Shown here: one piece after another, positions 19,899-28,832 of the stretch | How the letters are laid out: every line of letters begins with the position of its first letter | Position numbering within the stretch: the first letter of the stretch is position 1 | DNA from: Bacteroidales bacterium | GTDB taxonomy: Bacteria; Bacteroidota; Bacteroidia; Bacteroidales; Marinifilaceae | Direction of reading: 5' to 3' | Length of the DNA: 64,000 bases | Assembly: GCA_015061245.1 (NCBI GenBank) | Contig: SUWY01000007.1 | Span: 1-64,000, forward strand | Position numbers and translations under genes: made by a program | The notes under the pieces: model-generated | What the model was told of the DNA's origin: nothing | The model's input: the letters and a program-made list of their open reading frames with translations, nothing else | Database searches by the model: none

Positions 19899-21002
19899 AT
19901 GGAACATAGGGAATATTCTGATAACGAGATAGGTTTTTTTGCCAAATCGTCAATGTTTGAGACACCGACGGGAGTGTCCGAGTGTCATATAATGATAGAG
20001 CCTTTGGATAAATGTCTCTCTATTGAGAAGACTTTGTCTGTATTGGACGAGGGCTTAAAGGTTATTCTTGATGCTGAAGAGTTGGATGGTTATAAACCAG
20101 TCTTCAAAAGATACTTTTTGTCTGATATTGTAGCCCAAAGAAAATTGATAAATACTTCGGGCGATGCCGCAGTTTCTATCATTCAGCAGCCACCTCTTGA
20201 TGGTAGCAAGGCTGTTGTGTGGGTTTGGCTTATGAAGGGTAAGGGATTAAGTTGTGATGATGGCGTTGTTAAGCACAAAAAGTATACCTACCGCTTTGAT
20301 ACTTCGTTTATGTCAAACAAGATGGATTCCCAACATCAGATGGCTCAGATTTTTCAGGAGTATAATGAGTTGTTGAAGCATAAAGATATGTCTGTGGAGC
20401 GTAACTGTATGCGTACCTGGATTTTTGTGCGTGATGTTGATATTAACTATTCGGGTGTAGTGCAAGCTCGTAAAGAGTTGTTTGAGGAGTGGGGATTGAC
20501 TAATAATACTCACTATATTGCAAGTACCGGAATTAATGGAGTATGTGAGAGATATGAGAATTTGGTCTCTATGGATGCTTATGCCATTGAGGGGTTGGAG
20601 GACAAGGATATTCAGTATCTTTATGCCTATGACAATCTTAGTCCGACCAATCTTTATGGTGTAACTTTTGAGCGAGGTACAGCTTTGCATTTTGACAATA
20701 GAACCCAGATACTTATAAGTGGAACAGCAAGTATTGATAGCCGTGGAGCAATTGTGGCCCCGGGAGATATTGATGGTCAGATTGAGCGTATGATGGAGAA
20801 TGTTGATGCGCTTTTGTCTGAGGCGAATGCGACAGAGGAGGATATTGCACAGATGATTGTATATATTCGCGATATTGCCGATTATGACACAGTGAAGGGC
20901 GTTTTTGCTTTGAGATTCCCGGACACTCCTATGGTTATTACTTGGGCTCCTGTTTGTCGTCCCGGCTGGTTGATTGAGGTGGAGTGTGTTGCTTACAAAT
21001 AA
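19899..21002 (+). CDS. Rid-fold / chorismatase-like protein
   Basis: A protein of about 367 aa. The C-terminal 120 residues read as a RidA/YjgF fold (ILISGTASIDSRGAIVAPGD, then a helix with QIERMMENVDALL, and WAPVCRPGWLIEVECVA at the end). The N-terminal half has NCMRTWIFVRDVD and HYIASTGING, an arrangement reminiscent of FkbO/Hyg5-type chorismatases, in which a Rid-like pseudotrimer fold hydrolyses chorismate. No biosynthetic cluster surrounds it, so a Rid-type deaminase or unknown hydrolase is equally possible. I start it at 19899 (MEHREYSD), directly behind the promoter box. A purine-rich repeat starts at the base after its stop. Confidence 0.6.
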   Translation: MEHREYSDNEIGFFAKSSMFETPTGVSECHIMIEPLDKCLSIEKTLSVLDEGLKVILDAEELDGYKPVFKRYFLSDIVAQRKLINTSGDAAVSIIQQPPLDGSKAVVWVWLMKGKGLSCDDGVVKHKKYTYRFDTSFMSNKMDSQHQMAQIFQEYNELLKHKDMSVERNCMRTWIFVRDVDINYSGVVQARKELFEEWGLTNNTHYIASTGINGVCERYENLVSMDAYAIEGLEDKDIQYLYAYDNLSPTNLYGVTFERGTALHFDNRTQILISGTASIDSRGAIVAPGDIDGQIERMMENVDALLSEANATEEDIAQMIVYIRDIADYDTVKGVFALRFPDTPMVITWAPVCRPGWLIEVECVAYK

Positions 21003-21062
21003 GGTGAAAGGTAAGAGGTGAAAGGTAAGAGGTGAAAGGTGAAAGGTGAGAGGTGAAAGGTG
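21003..21062 (+). repeat. Purine-rich GGTGAAA/GGTAAGA tandem repeats
   Basis: About 60 bp of imperfect units of the type AGGTGAAAGGT and AGGTAAG, beginning immediately after the TAA at 21000-21002. One strand is almost free of C. A related array is at 45041-45170. Confidence 0.75.
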
Positions 21063-21064
21063 AA

Positions 21065-21102
21065 AAAAAAGGTTGAATTTGCTCGCAAATTCAACCTTTT
21101 TT
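21065..21102 (+). terminator. Strong bidirectional terminator
   Basis: A perfect 17-bp stem: AAAAAAGGTTGAATTTG at 21065-21081 pairs with 21086-21102 across the loop CTCG. It lies between the convergent Rid-like and TolB-like genes and has A/T tracts on both sides. Confidence 0.9.
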
Positions 21103-21103
21103 A

Positions 21104-21150
21104 TAATTCCTAATTCCTAATTCCTAATTCCTAATTCCTAATTCCTAATT
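21104..21150 (+). repeat. Heptamer repeat TAATTCC x6
   Basis: Six exact TAATTCC units (21104-21145) and a partial seventh. The array runs into the 3' end of the minus-strand lipoprotein gene, whose TAG stop (21145-21147) is formed by repeat sequence. It is the reverse complement of the AATTAGG array at 59361-59423. Confidence 0.85.
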
Positions 21151-22644
21151 TTTCGCCGATGCTCCGCTGGTCATGTCGGTTGGAATGTCTGTTGCAAATT
21201 TTAGGTCTATGCCTTTATCTGCATTTCTAACTTCGTAACCCTTTTCATCAATCTTCCCCTTAACGAATTCTGGAATATTATATGATTTCATTAAACGGTT
21301 ATTGTGTGAGGGATCCTCTTGTGGAAGAAGGAATGGACGTCCCATTTCGCCCTTTTCATCAATGTAACCAATGTATAGGCGAGTGTGTAATCCTTCATCT
21401 CTTCTTGAGCTGAATACTACCCAGCGGCTGTTGCTGCTCCATGAGTGGTAGCTCTCAACATCGTTGCTGTTCCATCGTCTTGCAATTGTGTTTTTGCCTG
21501 TTGCAAAGTCATGTAGCCATAGGTTGGAACTTTTGTGCCATATGTGGAAATTTCCGTAGTTTCCAACGGTAAAGAGTAGATATTTGCCATCGGGAGAGAC
21601 TCTTGGCAGAGTTGCACTCTTTTGGATATCTTTGTATATGGTATCAACTTTGTTGCCAAATTCACGAGTTTCCGGATTAAAGTCAATAGCGCATAGTGCG
21701 TATCTTACTTTGTCTAGATTGTGAGGCATTTGGGTTGAGTCTGCACTACAGAAGAATAGTCTCTTACCGTCGGGTGAGAATGTTGGGAAGGTTTCGAATT
21801 GTGCCTTGCTGAATAGTTGGGGCGCAGTAACCATTTCATGCTTCTCCACATCGTATACTACTACATCTGATTTGTAGTCAAACACTTCAATCTTATCTGG
21901 ATTTCCAGTGTAGAATGTCTGTTTTGTGTCGTTTACCGAGAAGGCAATATATTTGTTGCTTGGATGCCATGATGGGTATACTAAAGCAGATATTGTTTGT
22001 GGTGTTTTCGTGTTTAGTTTTTCCATTTTGCCATCTATCCATATGTATGTTCCCGCATAGTCAGTGCTTCTTACGTGGAAGAGCATGTTATTTGCATCGC
22101 GATTTCCAAATGAGTGGCAATTCATACATGAGAAATCGGTATTCTTATTCTCAATAATGGCACTCTGTTTGAAGCTCTCCAGGTCGCGTTGGTATAGTCC
22201 CATCTCGCTCCATTGTTGGAAACCAGGCTCAATTAATCTGTATGCAATGTATTTGTCTATTGGTTCGTTGGCAACCTTAATGATAAAGTCTCTGTATGCT
22301 TCGCCTTTATCATTTACAAATGTTACATATATCTGCTCTCCCTTGTTGGCCTCCAATAAATCATGCCATTCAGATTTGTTGAATTTTACCTTATGGTCTT
22401 TGATTTTATAGTACAGCATCTGGTTTGATTCCTTCGCATACAGTCTTACAAAGCCACTCTCAATGCTGTCTGTTTGCATGTTTAATGGGGCAATGTTGTA
22501 TGGAACTGTTACTCCCATATAGTTGGGGTATATTGGGCATGTTTTGTTCAGTTCGCTCTTAATAGTGTAGTTGTTTGAGCACGCAATAGTGCTCAAAGCA
22601 ATAGCAAATATATTTATTATAACTTGTATATTAATTCTCTTCAT
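21145..22644 (-). CDS. TolB-like propeller lipoprotein with CxxCH motif (copy 2)
   Basis: About 499 aa from the ATG at 22644. It has a lipoprotein signal with lipobox Cys C22 (LSTIACSNN). Residues 130-180 carry FSCMNCHSFGNR, where C173/C176/H177 form a CxxCH, the covalent heme-c attachment motif. The rest is a six- to seven-bladed TolB/PD40 propeller (YPSWHPSNKYIAFSVN; FPTFSPDGKRLFFCSAD; LPRVSPDGKYLLFTV). It is a likely outer-membrane- or periplasm-anchored lipoprotein. It is a close paralogue of the product at 24518-26008 and is the last gene of the four-gene minus-strand module. Whether heme is attached is unknown. Confidence 0.8.
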   Translation of the reverse strand: MKRINIQVIINIFAIALSTIACSNNYTIKSELNKTCPIYPNYMGVTVPYNIAPLNMQTDSIESGFVRLYAKESNQMLYYKIKDHKVKFNKSEWHDLLEANKGEQIYVTFVNDKGEAYRDFIIKVANEPIDKYIAYRLIEPGFQQWSEMGLYQRDLESFKQSAIIENKNTDFSCMNCHSFGNRDANNMLFHVRSTDYAGTYIWIDGKMEKLNTKTPQTISALVYPSWHPSNKYIAFSVNDTKQTFYTGNPDKIEVFDYKSDVVVYDVEKHEMVTAPQLFSKAQFETFPTFSPDGKRLFFCSADSTQMPHNLDKVRYALCAIDFNPETREFGNKVDTIYKDIQKSATLPRVSPDGKYLLFTVGNYGNFHIWHKSSNLWLHDFATGKNTIARRWNSNDVESYHSWSSNSRWVVFSSRRDEGLHTRLYIGYIDEKGEMGRPFLLPQEDPSHNNRLMKSYNIPEFVKGKIDEKGYEVRNADKGIDLKFATDIPTDMTSGASAKN

Positions 22645-22655
22645 GGTGTGCAATC

Positions 22656-24512
22656 TTAGTTGTTTGGTATCTCTGTTGTGGTTGTTTGCTCAATTTTTGG
22701 TTGATTTTGTTGGGCTTTCGCTCTTTGTGTCATAGTCTCTATGTAGTGCCAATAGCGACCTTCGTTTTGAGAAAAAACAGCCTTTGCTCCCATTGGATTT
22801 GAATTTCGCTCTTTAATAGCTTGGGCAAAGTTTTGGTATGCGTTTTGCAAATCCGTACTTACCTTGTAGAAATTCCAAAATACTGGATATTGGTTGTAGG
22901 CGATAATTAATCCCTCTTGAATTGCACCGTCAAATGGAGGCATAAAGTTTCTGCTCTGTACCCCCTCGGTAATAATCTCTCGGAATGCAGGAATTGCTCC
23001 TGCTGAAAGAGTCATCAAAGATGCAAAATCAAAGGTCGATTTGTGAAGTGGGTTAATCTTGATAATCTCTTTTAGTAGAATCAACTCATTTGTCAAGGCC
23101 ATTACAGCATTGCCTTTAATGATACATTTACGCTTGGCGTTATAGTATTTACTCTGTGCAACAGCTTTGTCGCTCAAGAATTGGCGTTGTTGAGTTGCCC
23201 ACTCTTTATAGTATATTGTATTTTCAAGAGCTTCAATGTACTTCTTGGCAGTCTTGTAGTTTCCCATGATAATCTCGCTCTCTACGAGTAACTTCATGAA
23301 CATAGATGAACCACGTGGTCCACTCAACACATTTCCTTCGTATGCTGTTTGGCCTGATTTTGCAATGAAACCCATTTCACTGCTTACCTCGCCCCATAAA
23401 AATGCAATTGGGAATGGAGCATCTGCCCAGTTTGTTAGCAGAGATGTGTGACCATTTGGAGAGTATTTGAAGAAATCTTTAACTAAACGTCCCTCTCTAT
23501 ATAGAGACAGGTTGATATAGTTGCTCTCAATAATACTTTGAGAGTCTGCATTATTATAAAGGTCAAGTAGCTCTTGATGTTTGCTTTGAGTGTAGAGGTA
23601 GTGAAGTTTTGCCCATAAATTATACTCCTTGAAGGTAACGTTTTGGGTGTATTGAATATCGGGTTTGAACCATACAACAGCTCCCATAATAACAACAAGA
23701 AGGGTTTGCAGAGAGATATTTAGCCATCTATTTTCTGTAATAAACTCTCGATTTTTGGTAATTAAGCCATAAAGAGCAACTACAATTGAAGAGTACCAAC
23801 CCACAACTATCAATGGTTGTGCATCTCTTAATGTTTTTAGAGGAAGTTTTATCATTGTATGGTTTATAAAATGGTCCATAGAACCAATGAAACCGATACG
23901 TACTCCAATTACTCCAAATAGAAGATAAACCAATAGAGGAGTTGTATTCAATACAATGTTTTTTGCTGAACACTTCTCATTTACGGCAATTATGATGGTG
24001 AAAATAGGTAGTAAAATTGCCGGAGCTCCACATAGCCAGAACAGTAGAGGAGAGATTAGCATTGTACCTATATAACGATATCTTGTTGGAATATTTACAA
24101 CTGCCCAGCTTCCAATTGTTGCAATGATGAATTGTGTTATAGGAAATGCAAATTCACCAATTATAAGCGAGTAAATAAGTGGTATAATCGGAACAATTGC
24201 CAACGGAGTAACCCCTTTAGTACACCCACACTTTTGCAATATTGATTTGAATGCGTAGATGGTTATAGTTAGAAGTAGGGCAATTATCATTGTTCCCAAC
24301 CATGGTTTATGGCAGAATTGTATAATAAATTCACTGACCATTTGGGCAAAACCCGCATTGTATTGACAGTTGTCAATAAAATAGTTCCAATCATTCTGGA
24401 ATAGTTGTAGTTGCTCTTGCAAATAGAGCATGTATCTTCCTCCGAAGAATAGAATTGTCCAAATAGCTCCAAATAGGAGTATCGGGGTAATAATTTTAAA
24501 TGCTTTTTTCAT
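22656..24512 (-). CDS. DUF6057-like polytopic membrane protein (copy 2)
   Basis: A 618-aa protein. The N-terminal half holds roughly nine to ten hydrophobic segments, with conserved blocks FGGRYMLYLQEQLQLFQNDW and LFWLCGAPAILLPIF. The C-terminal half (from about residue 300) is soluble, helical and repeat-like, with ESNYINLSLYREG, SGPRGSSMF and EIIMGNYKTAKKYIEALE, which reads like TPR helices. I recognise it as the family I know as DUF6057; no function is established. It starts 5 bp after the first lipoprotein gene and ends 11 bp before the second, so a partnership with the CxxCH propeller lipoprotein is likely. Confidence 0.7.
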   Translation of the reverse strand: MKKAFKIITPILLFGAIWTILFFGGRYMLYLQEQLQLFQNDWNYFIDNCQYNAGFAQMVSEFIIQFCHKPWLGTMIIALLLTITIYAFKSILQKCGCTKGVTPLAIVPIIPLIYSLIIGEFAFPITQFIIATIGSWAVVNIPTRYRYIGTMLISPLLFWLCGAPAILLPIFTIIIAVNEKCSAKNIVLNTTPLLVYLLFGVIGVRIGFIGSMDHFINHTMIKLPLKTLRDAQPLIVVGWYSSIVVALYGLITKNREFITENRWLNISLQTLLVVIMGAVVWFKPDIQYTQNVTFKEYNLWAKLHYLYTQSKHQELLDLYNNADSQSIIESNYINLSLYREGRLVKDFFKYSPNGHTSLLTNWADAPFPIAFLWGEVSSEMGFIAKSGQTAYEGNVLSGPRGSSMFMKLLVESEIIMGNYKTAKKYIEALENTIYYKEWATQQRQFLSDKAVAQSKYYNAKRKCIIKGNAVMALTNELILLKEIIKINPLHKSTFDFASLMTLSAGAIPAFREIITEGVQSRNFMPPFDGAIQEGLIIAYNQYPVFWNFYKVSTDLQNAYQNFAQAIKERNSNPMGAKAVFSQNEGRYWHYIETMTQRAKAQQNQPKIEQTTTTEIPNN

Positions 24513-24517
24513 TAACT

Positions 24518-26008
24518 CTATAGTTTTTGTGATGCACCAGAGGTAACATCGGTTGGTATGTCTGTTACAAATTGAATTTGAATTGCTGAATCGGGATTTC
24601 TAATTTCATAACCCTTGTATTCAATTTTATCAATAACAAATTCCGGAATGTTATATGCTTTTCTGAATTTTTTATTGAAGAGAGGATCTTTTTGTGGTAG
24701 CATAAATGGCACTCCTAGTTTCCCATCCTCTCCTATGTATGCAATGTATAGTCGAGTGTGGACTCCATCATCTCGTTTAGAGCTAAAAACAACCCATCGA
24801 CTATTGTCACTCCATGAGTGGTAACTATCGACATCGTTGCTGTTCCAACGACTTGCATTATAGGTTTTGCCATTTTTCATGTTGTAAATCCATAAATCAG
24901 CACTTTTGTGCGATATGTGGAAATTGCCAAATTTAGCAGCTGTAAAAAGTAGGTACTCTCCGTTTGGAGATATGCGAGGAAGGGTTGCACTCAATCTTTG
25001 ATCTTTGAATATGGTATCAACTGTTGTGCCCAACTCACGAGTCTCGGGGTTAAAGTCAATTGCGCATAATGCATACTTTACATCGTCATATTTTGCAGGC
25101 ATGGGTACTGTGTCTGCACTACAAAAATAGAGCTGCTTGCCATTGGGCGAGAATGATGGAAATGTTTCAAATTGAGCTTTATTAAATAGTTGCTCGCTTG
25201 TTATTAATTCATGTTTCTCAACATCGTATATAACTACATCGGAACGAGAATCATATACCTCCATCTTATTGTTGCTATTAACATAGAATGTTAGGCCTGT
25301 CTTATTGACGGAAAAGGCAATATATTTGCCGCTTGGATGCCATGATGGATATACAAGTGGAGATATTGTTTGTGGCGTTTTTGTGTTCAACTTATCCATC
25401 TCTCCTTCGTGCCAAACATAAGTTCCGGCATAGTCGGTCATTCTTACGTGGAACATCATTTGGTCCGTTTTACGGTTGGCAAATGAATGGCAGTTTACGC
25501 ATGCAAATTCGCTGTTTTTACTCTCAACTACAGTATGCTCTTTAAATGTTTCTAAATCTCGTTGGTAGATACCCATCTCTCCCCAGTGTTTAAATGCCGG
25601 AGCTAATAGGCGATATGCAACATATTTGTCAATAGGTTCATTGGCAACAATCATTACAAATTGTTGGTATGAAACTCCATTTTCGTCAACGACAGAGACA
25701 TATAGTCTATTCCCTTTTGTCTCCTGTAGGATACGACTCCAATCTTTAGGGTTGATATCTATTTTATGATTAGAAATCTTGGTCTCTATGTAGTTCTTTG
25801 TGACATTTGATTCGAATCGTACAAAACCTGTCTCTACACTGTCAACGTAAAAGTTGAGAGGGCAGATATTGTATGGAATAGTGATTCCTTTGTAATTTGG
25901 GTATATGGAGCATCTTTTTGTGCTCTGCTCTGTTATGGTAAAGTTATTGTTACAGGCCAAACAGATAATTCCAATGAATAATAACCTAAATAATATTGGG
26001 GGTTTCAT
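24518..26008 (-). CDS. TolB-like propeller lipoprotein with CxxCH motif (copy 1)
   Basis: A 496-aa protein with a short lipoprotein signal and lipobox Cys C19 (IICLACNNN). FACVNCHSFANRK contains C170/C173/H174, a CxxCH heme-c type motif, followed by an MFHVRMTDYAGTYVW segment conserved in the paralogue. The C-terminal two thirds form a TolB/PD40 propeller with YPSWHPSGKYIAFSVN and FPSFSPNGKQLYFCSAD. It is strongly similar along its whole length to the product of 21145-22644. It lies between the two DUF6057-like genes. Confidence 0.8.
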   Translation of the reverse strand: MKPPILFRLLFIGIICLACNNNFTITEQSTKRCSIYPNYKGITIPYNICPLNFYVDSVETGFVRFESNVTKNYIETKISNHKIDINPKDWSRILQETKGNRLYVSVVDENGVSYQQFVMIVANEPIDKYVAYRLLAPAFKHWGEMGIYQRDLETFKEHTVVESKNSEFACVNCHSFANRKTDQMMFHVRMTDYAGTYVWHEGEMDKLNTKTPQTISPLVYPSWHPSGKYIAFSVNKTGLTFYVNSNNKMEVYDSRSDVVIYDVEKHELITSEQLFNKAQFETFPSFSPNGKQLYFCSADTVPMPAKYDDVKYALCAIDFNPETRELGTTVDTIFKDQRLSATLPRISPNGEYLLFTAAKFGNFHISHKSADLWIYNMKNGKTYNASRWNSNDVDSYHSWSDNSRWVVFSSKRDDGVHTRLYIAYIGEDGKLGVPFMLPQKDPLFNKKFRKAYNIPEFVIDKIEYKGYEIRNPDSAIQIQFVTDIPTDVTSGASQKL

Positions 26009-26026
26009 ATCGTTGCAGTATTTGTA

Positions 26027-27859
26027 TTAATTGCTTGGTAATTCTTGTGATGCTGTTGGTTCTATATGTGCTCTTGAGCTACGTGCATCCCGAGTGCGCA
26101 AATAGTGCCAATATCTGTTTTGATTTTTTCTGATAATTGTTTCTTGATTTAATGTATTAGAGCCATTTGTTGTGGCCTTTTGGTACTCAACAAATTCGTT
26201 TATAAGCGAGGTCTCAATTTTGTACGCTTTGTACAGGGCAGGGGCTTTCTGGTAAGCCATTACCAAACCCTGTTGAAATGTTGGGTGGAGAGGAACTTTG
26301 ATTTTTCCTGTCGAGATACCAATGTTAATGACACTGCTAAGTGCTTGTAGTTGGCCGGCAGCCATTGTCATTATGCCAGCAAATTCATATGAGTTCTTAT
26401 GAGTTGGATTCTTGCGGATAATGTTTAGTAGCATATCCAATTCGTTGGTATTTAGAATTAGGTGATGTGTTGGGTATAGACAGTTGCGTTTTGAGCTATA
26501 ATATGCATCGGACATTACAGCTTGGTCATTTAGATATTTACGCTGTTTTGTGGCCCAATCTTTGTAGAATATAGTCTTTTCCAATACTTCAATATATCGT
26601 TTTGCCACTTCGTAATTCCCCATTACAATTTCAGCTTCTGCCATAAGTTTTGTAAAAATTGCTGAACCTCGAGGACCGCTAAGCATCTCTCCTTCATAAG
26701 CACTTTGGCCTGATTTGTATATGAACCCAATTTGGCGACAAACCTCACTCCATATATATGCTGTCGGAAGTGGAGAGTCGGTCCACTTCATAAGTAGAGC
26801 ATATTGATCCCTTGGGGCATATTTGAAAAAGTCAGTTGCTAATTTGCCTTGTTGCATTAGCGAGAGGTTAATATAGTTGCTCTCTACAACATATGTAGGC
26901 TCTTTTGATTTATATAGCAATAGTAACTCCTCATACTCTCCTTGAGTATACATGTAGTGTAGTTTCATCCAATGGTTGAAGGTGTTGAAGTAGATGCCGG
27001 CAGAGTATATATGTTTAGGTATGCACATAAGAGTTGTTGAAACACCAATTATGAATATGGTGGCAGTGGCTATGGCGTGTGCCTTTTTTTTGCACATAGA
27101 GAGGGCAATAACAAGAATGGGAGTGATGTACCATCCGACAACAACCATAGGCTCATAATATCGTAAATCGGCAACTAACGGTTTTGGAGTTACATAATTT
27201 AAAAACCAATTAAGCGAGCCAATAAAACCGCAATATATACCAACATATCCAAATAGTAGATATATTACTAGAGGAATGGTGTTTATTAGTATGTTTTTCA
27301 GGCTCCTATCTTTTTGAATGGCAAGTATTAAGCTGAATATCGGCAATAGAATGGCCGGTGCTCCACATATCCAAAAAAGAATGGGCGATGCAACCATGGC
27401 TGCAATCCATCGGTGCTTGTCGCAGACTCTTAGTATCGGCAGCGTTGCTATGATAGCTATGAAATATTGAATGAATGCAAAGGTACCCTCGGCAATAATA
27501 ACAACATAGAGTAGAGGGATTGTGGGGATTATGGCTGCTATTAGAGCAATGCCTCTATTAATCCCAAAGTGTTGCATGATGGAGCTGAAGGCATATATTG
27601 TGGCAATGATAATTAGTGCCATAATCATTGTTCCCAACCATGGAATGTAGAAGAACTGGACTATAAATTCACTTATCATTTGTGCAAAACCGGTGTTGTA
27701 TTCGCAGTTGTCAATGATATATGCCCAATCATTCTGAAATAGTTGGAGCTGCTCTTGTAGATAAAGCATGTATCTTCCTACAAAGAGAAGTATTGCCCAT
27801 ATTGCAGCAAACAGAATTACCGCAGTTATGATTTTGCTATATTTTTTTATTGTAATCAT
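26027..27859 (-). CDS. DUF6057-like polytopic membrane protein (copy 1)
   Basis: A 610-aa protein, paralogue of 22656-24512 and first gene of the four-gene module. It shares the N-terminal VGRYMLYLQEQLQLFQNDW and ILFWICGAPAILLPIFS blocks, about ten membrane segments, and a soluble C-terminal helical half with VESNYINLSLMQQG, LSGPRGSAIF and EIVMGNYEVAKRYIEVLE. Its function is unknown. A perfect -7 box at 27890-27897 precedes it, so transcription of the whole block probably begins here. Confidence 0.7.
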   Translation of the reverse strand: MITIKKYSKIITAVILFAAIWAILLFVGRYMLYLQEQLQLFQNDWAYIIDNCEYNTGFAQMISEFIVQFFYIPWLGTMIMALIIIATIYAFSSIMQHFGINRGIALIAAIIPTIPLLYVVIIAEGTFAFIQYFIAIIATLPILRVCDKHRWIAAMVASPILFWICGAPAILLPIFSLILAIQKDRSLKNILINTIPLVIYLLFGYVGIYCGFIGSLNWFLNYVTPKPLVADLRYYEPMVVVGWYITPILVIALSMCKKKAHAIATATIFIIGVSTTLMCIPKHIYSAGIYFNTFNHWMKLHYMYTQGEYEELLLLYKSKEPTYVVESNYINLSLMQQGKLATDFFKYAPRDQYALLMKWTDSPLPTAYIWSEVCRQIGFIYKSGQSAYEGEMLSGPRGSAIFTKLMAEAEIVMGNYEVAKRYIEVLEKTIFYKDWATKQRKYLNDQAVMSDAYYSSKRNCLYPTHHLILNTNELDMLLNIIRKNPTHKNSYEFAGIMTMAAGQLQALSSVINIGISTGKIKVPLHPTFQQGLVMAYQKAPALYKAYKIETSLINEFVEYQKATTNGSNTLNQETIIRKNQNRYWHYLRTRDARSSRAHIEPTASQELPSN

Positions 27860-27889
27860 CTTTTTAGTTCAGGTATGTACACTAAGGCG

Positions 27890-27897
27890 CAAATATA
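27890..27897 (-). promoter_or_regulatory. -7 promoter box of the DUF6057/TolB module
   Basis: On the minus strand TATATTTG, an exact TAnnTTTG match, lies 30 bp before the ATG at 27859. Confidence 0.55.
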
Positions 27898-27912
27898 GTA
27901 ATTTTTTCATGA

Positions 27913-28812
27913 CTATGATGTACCTATGTATATAAGTATCATTCCTATTAAAATCAATAACAGATCGAATAGTTTTGTCTTTAAATTTTTCTCTTTAAAC
28001 AATAATGCTCCGGCCATAAATGAAATTATCACGCTGCTTCTGCGAATTAGTGATACAATTGAAATCATGCCTCCTTCTGATAGTGCGTAAAAGTAGACAA
28101 AATCGGCAGCAGTCAAGAATATACTTATGAGTGGAATGCCCCAACTCCAATGAAATGGAGTTGTATTTTTGCGTTTGGGGAACCACATAACCATAAGCAT
28201 GATGCCCATGATAATCAGTTGGTAAAAGTTGTAGTATACTTGGGTTGTGATTTTGTCTATCTCTGCGTACTGAATGAGGTATTTGTCATATAAACCACTT
28301 GCCGAGCCGGTAAGAACCGATAGAATCATTAACCATATCCACTTGTTGCTCTTAAAGCTTATGCCATCTTTTTTACCTGATATTGAGAGCAGATATATTG
28401 AACTTAGTCCTAGAATTACGCCGCTCCATTGCCAGCCATTAAGGCGCTCGCCGAAGATGATCAGGGCGGCAATAAGAGTTACAAGGGGTTGTGTTGCTTT
28501 GATGGGCGAGGTTAGTGTGATTGGCAGGTGTTTTATTGCGAAGTAGGCGCTAATCCACGAGGCCAAAACGATAAACGCCTTTCCTATAAGCCATGGTTGA
28601 TCACTCCATTTGAATGGAGGTGCTTGGAATATAGTGCCTTGTAGAGCATCGGTGCCATATGATAGAAAAATAACGGGAATGAATAGAATACAACAAAAAA
28701 GTACATTTAAAAACAGCACAGGAATAACTGCGTTGTTTGTAAGTGATTGCTTTTTTGAAACATCATATAGTCCTAAAAGGAGTGCAGATATAAATGCTGG
28801 AATAATCCACAT
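27913..28812 (-). CDS. EamA/DMT-family membrane transporter
   Basis: A 299-aa protein with about ten hydrophobic helices in two homologous halves, each with the EamA signature near the end (ALIIFGERLNGWQWSGVILG in the first; FMAGALLFKEKN in the second). The family moves small metabolites or drugs across the inner membrane; the substrate cannot be read here. It lies 20 bp downstream of folC on the same strand and is probably cotranscribed with it. Confidence 0.85.
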   Translation of the reverse strand: MWIIPAFISALLLGLYDVSKKQSLTNNAVIPVLFLNVLFCCILFIPVIFLSYGTDALQGTIFQAPPFKWSDQPWLIGKAFIVLASWISAYFAIKHLPITLTSPIKATQPLVTLIAALIIFGERLNGWQWSGVILGLSSIYLLSISGKKDGISFKSNKWIWLMILSVLTGSASGLYDKYLIQYAEIDKITTQVYYNFYQLIIMGIMLMVMWFPKRKNTTPFHWSWGIPLISIFLTAADFVYFYALSEGGMISIVSLIRRSSVIISFMAGALLFKEKNLKTKLFDLLLILIGMILIYIGTS

Positions 28813-28832
28813 AGTGTTCGGTAAATTAGGTT

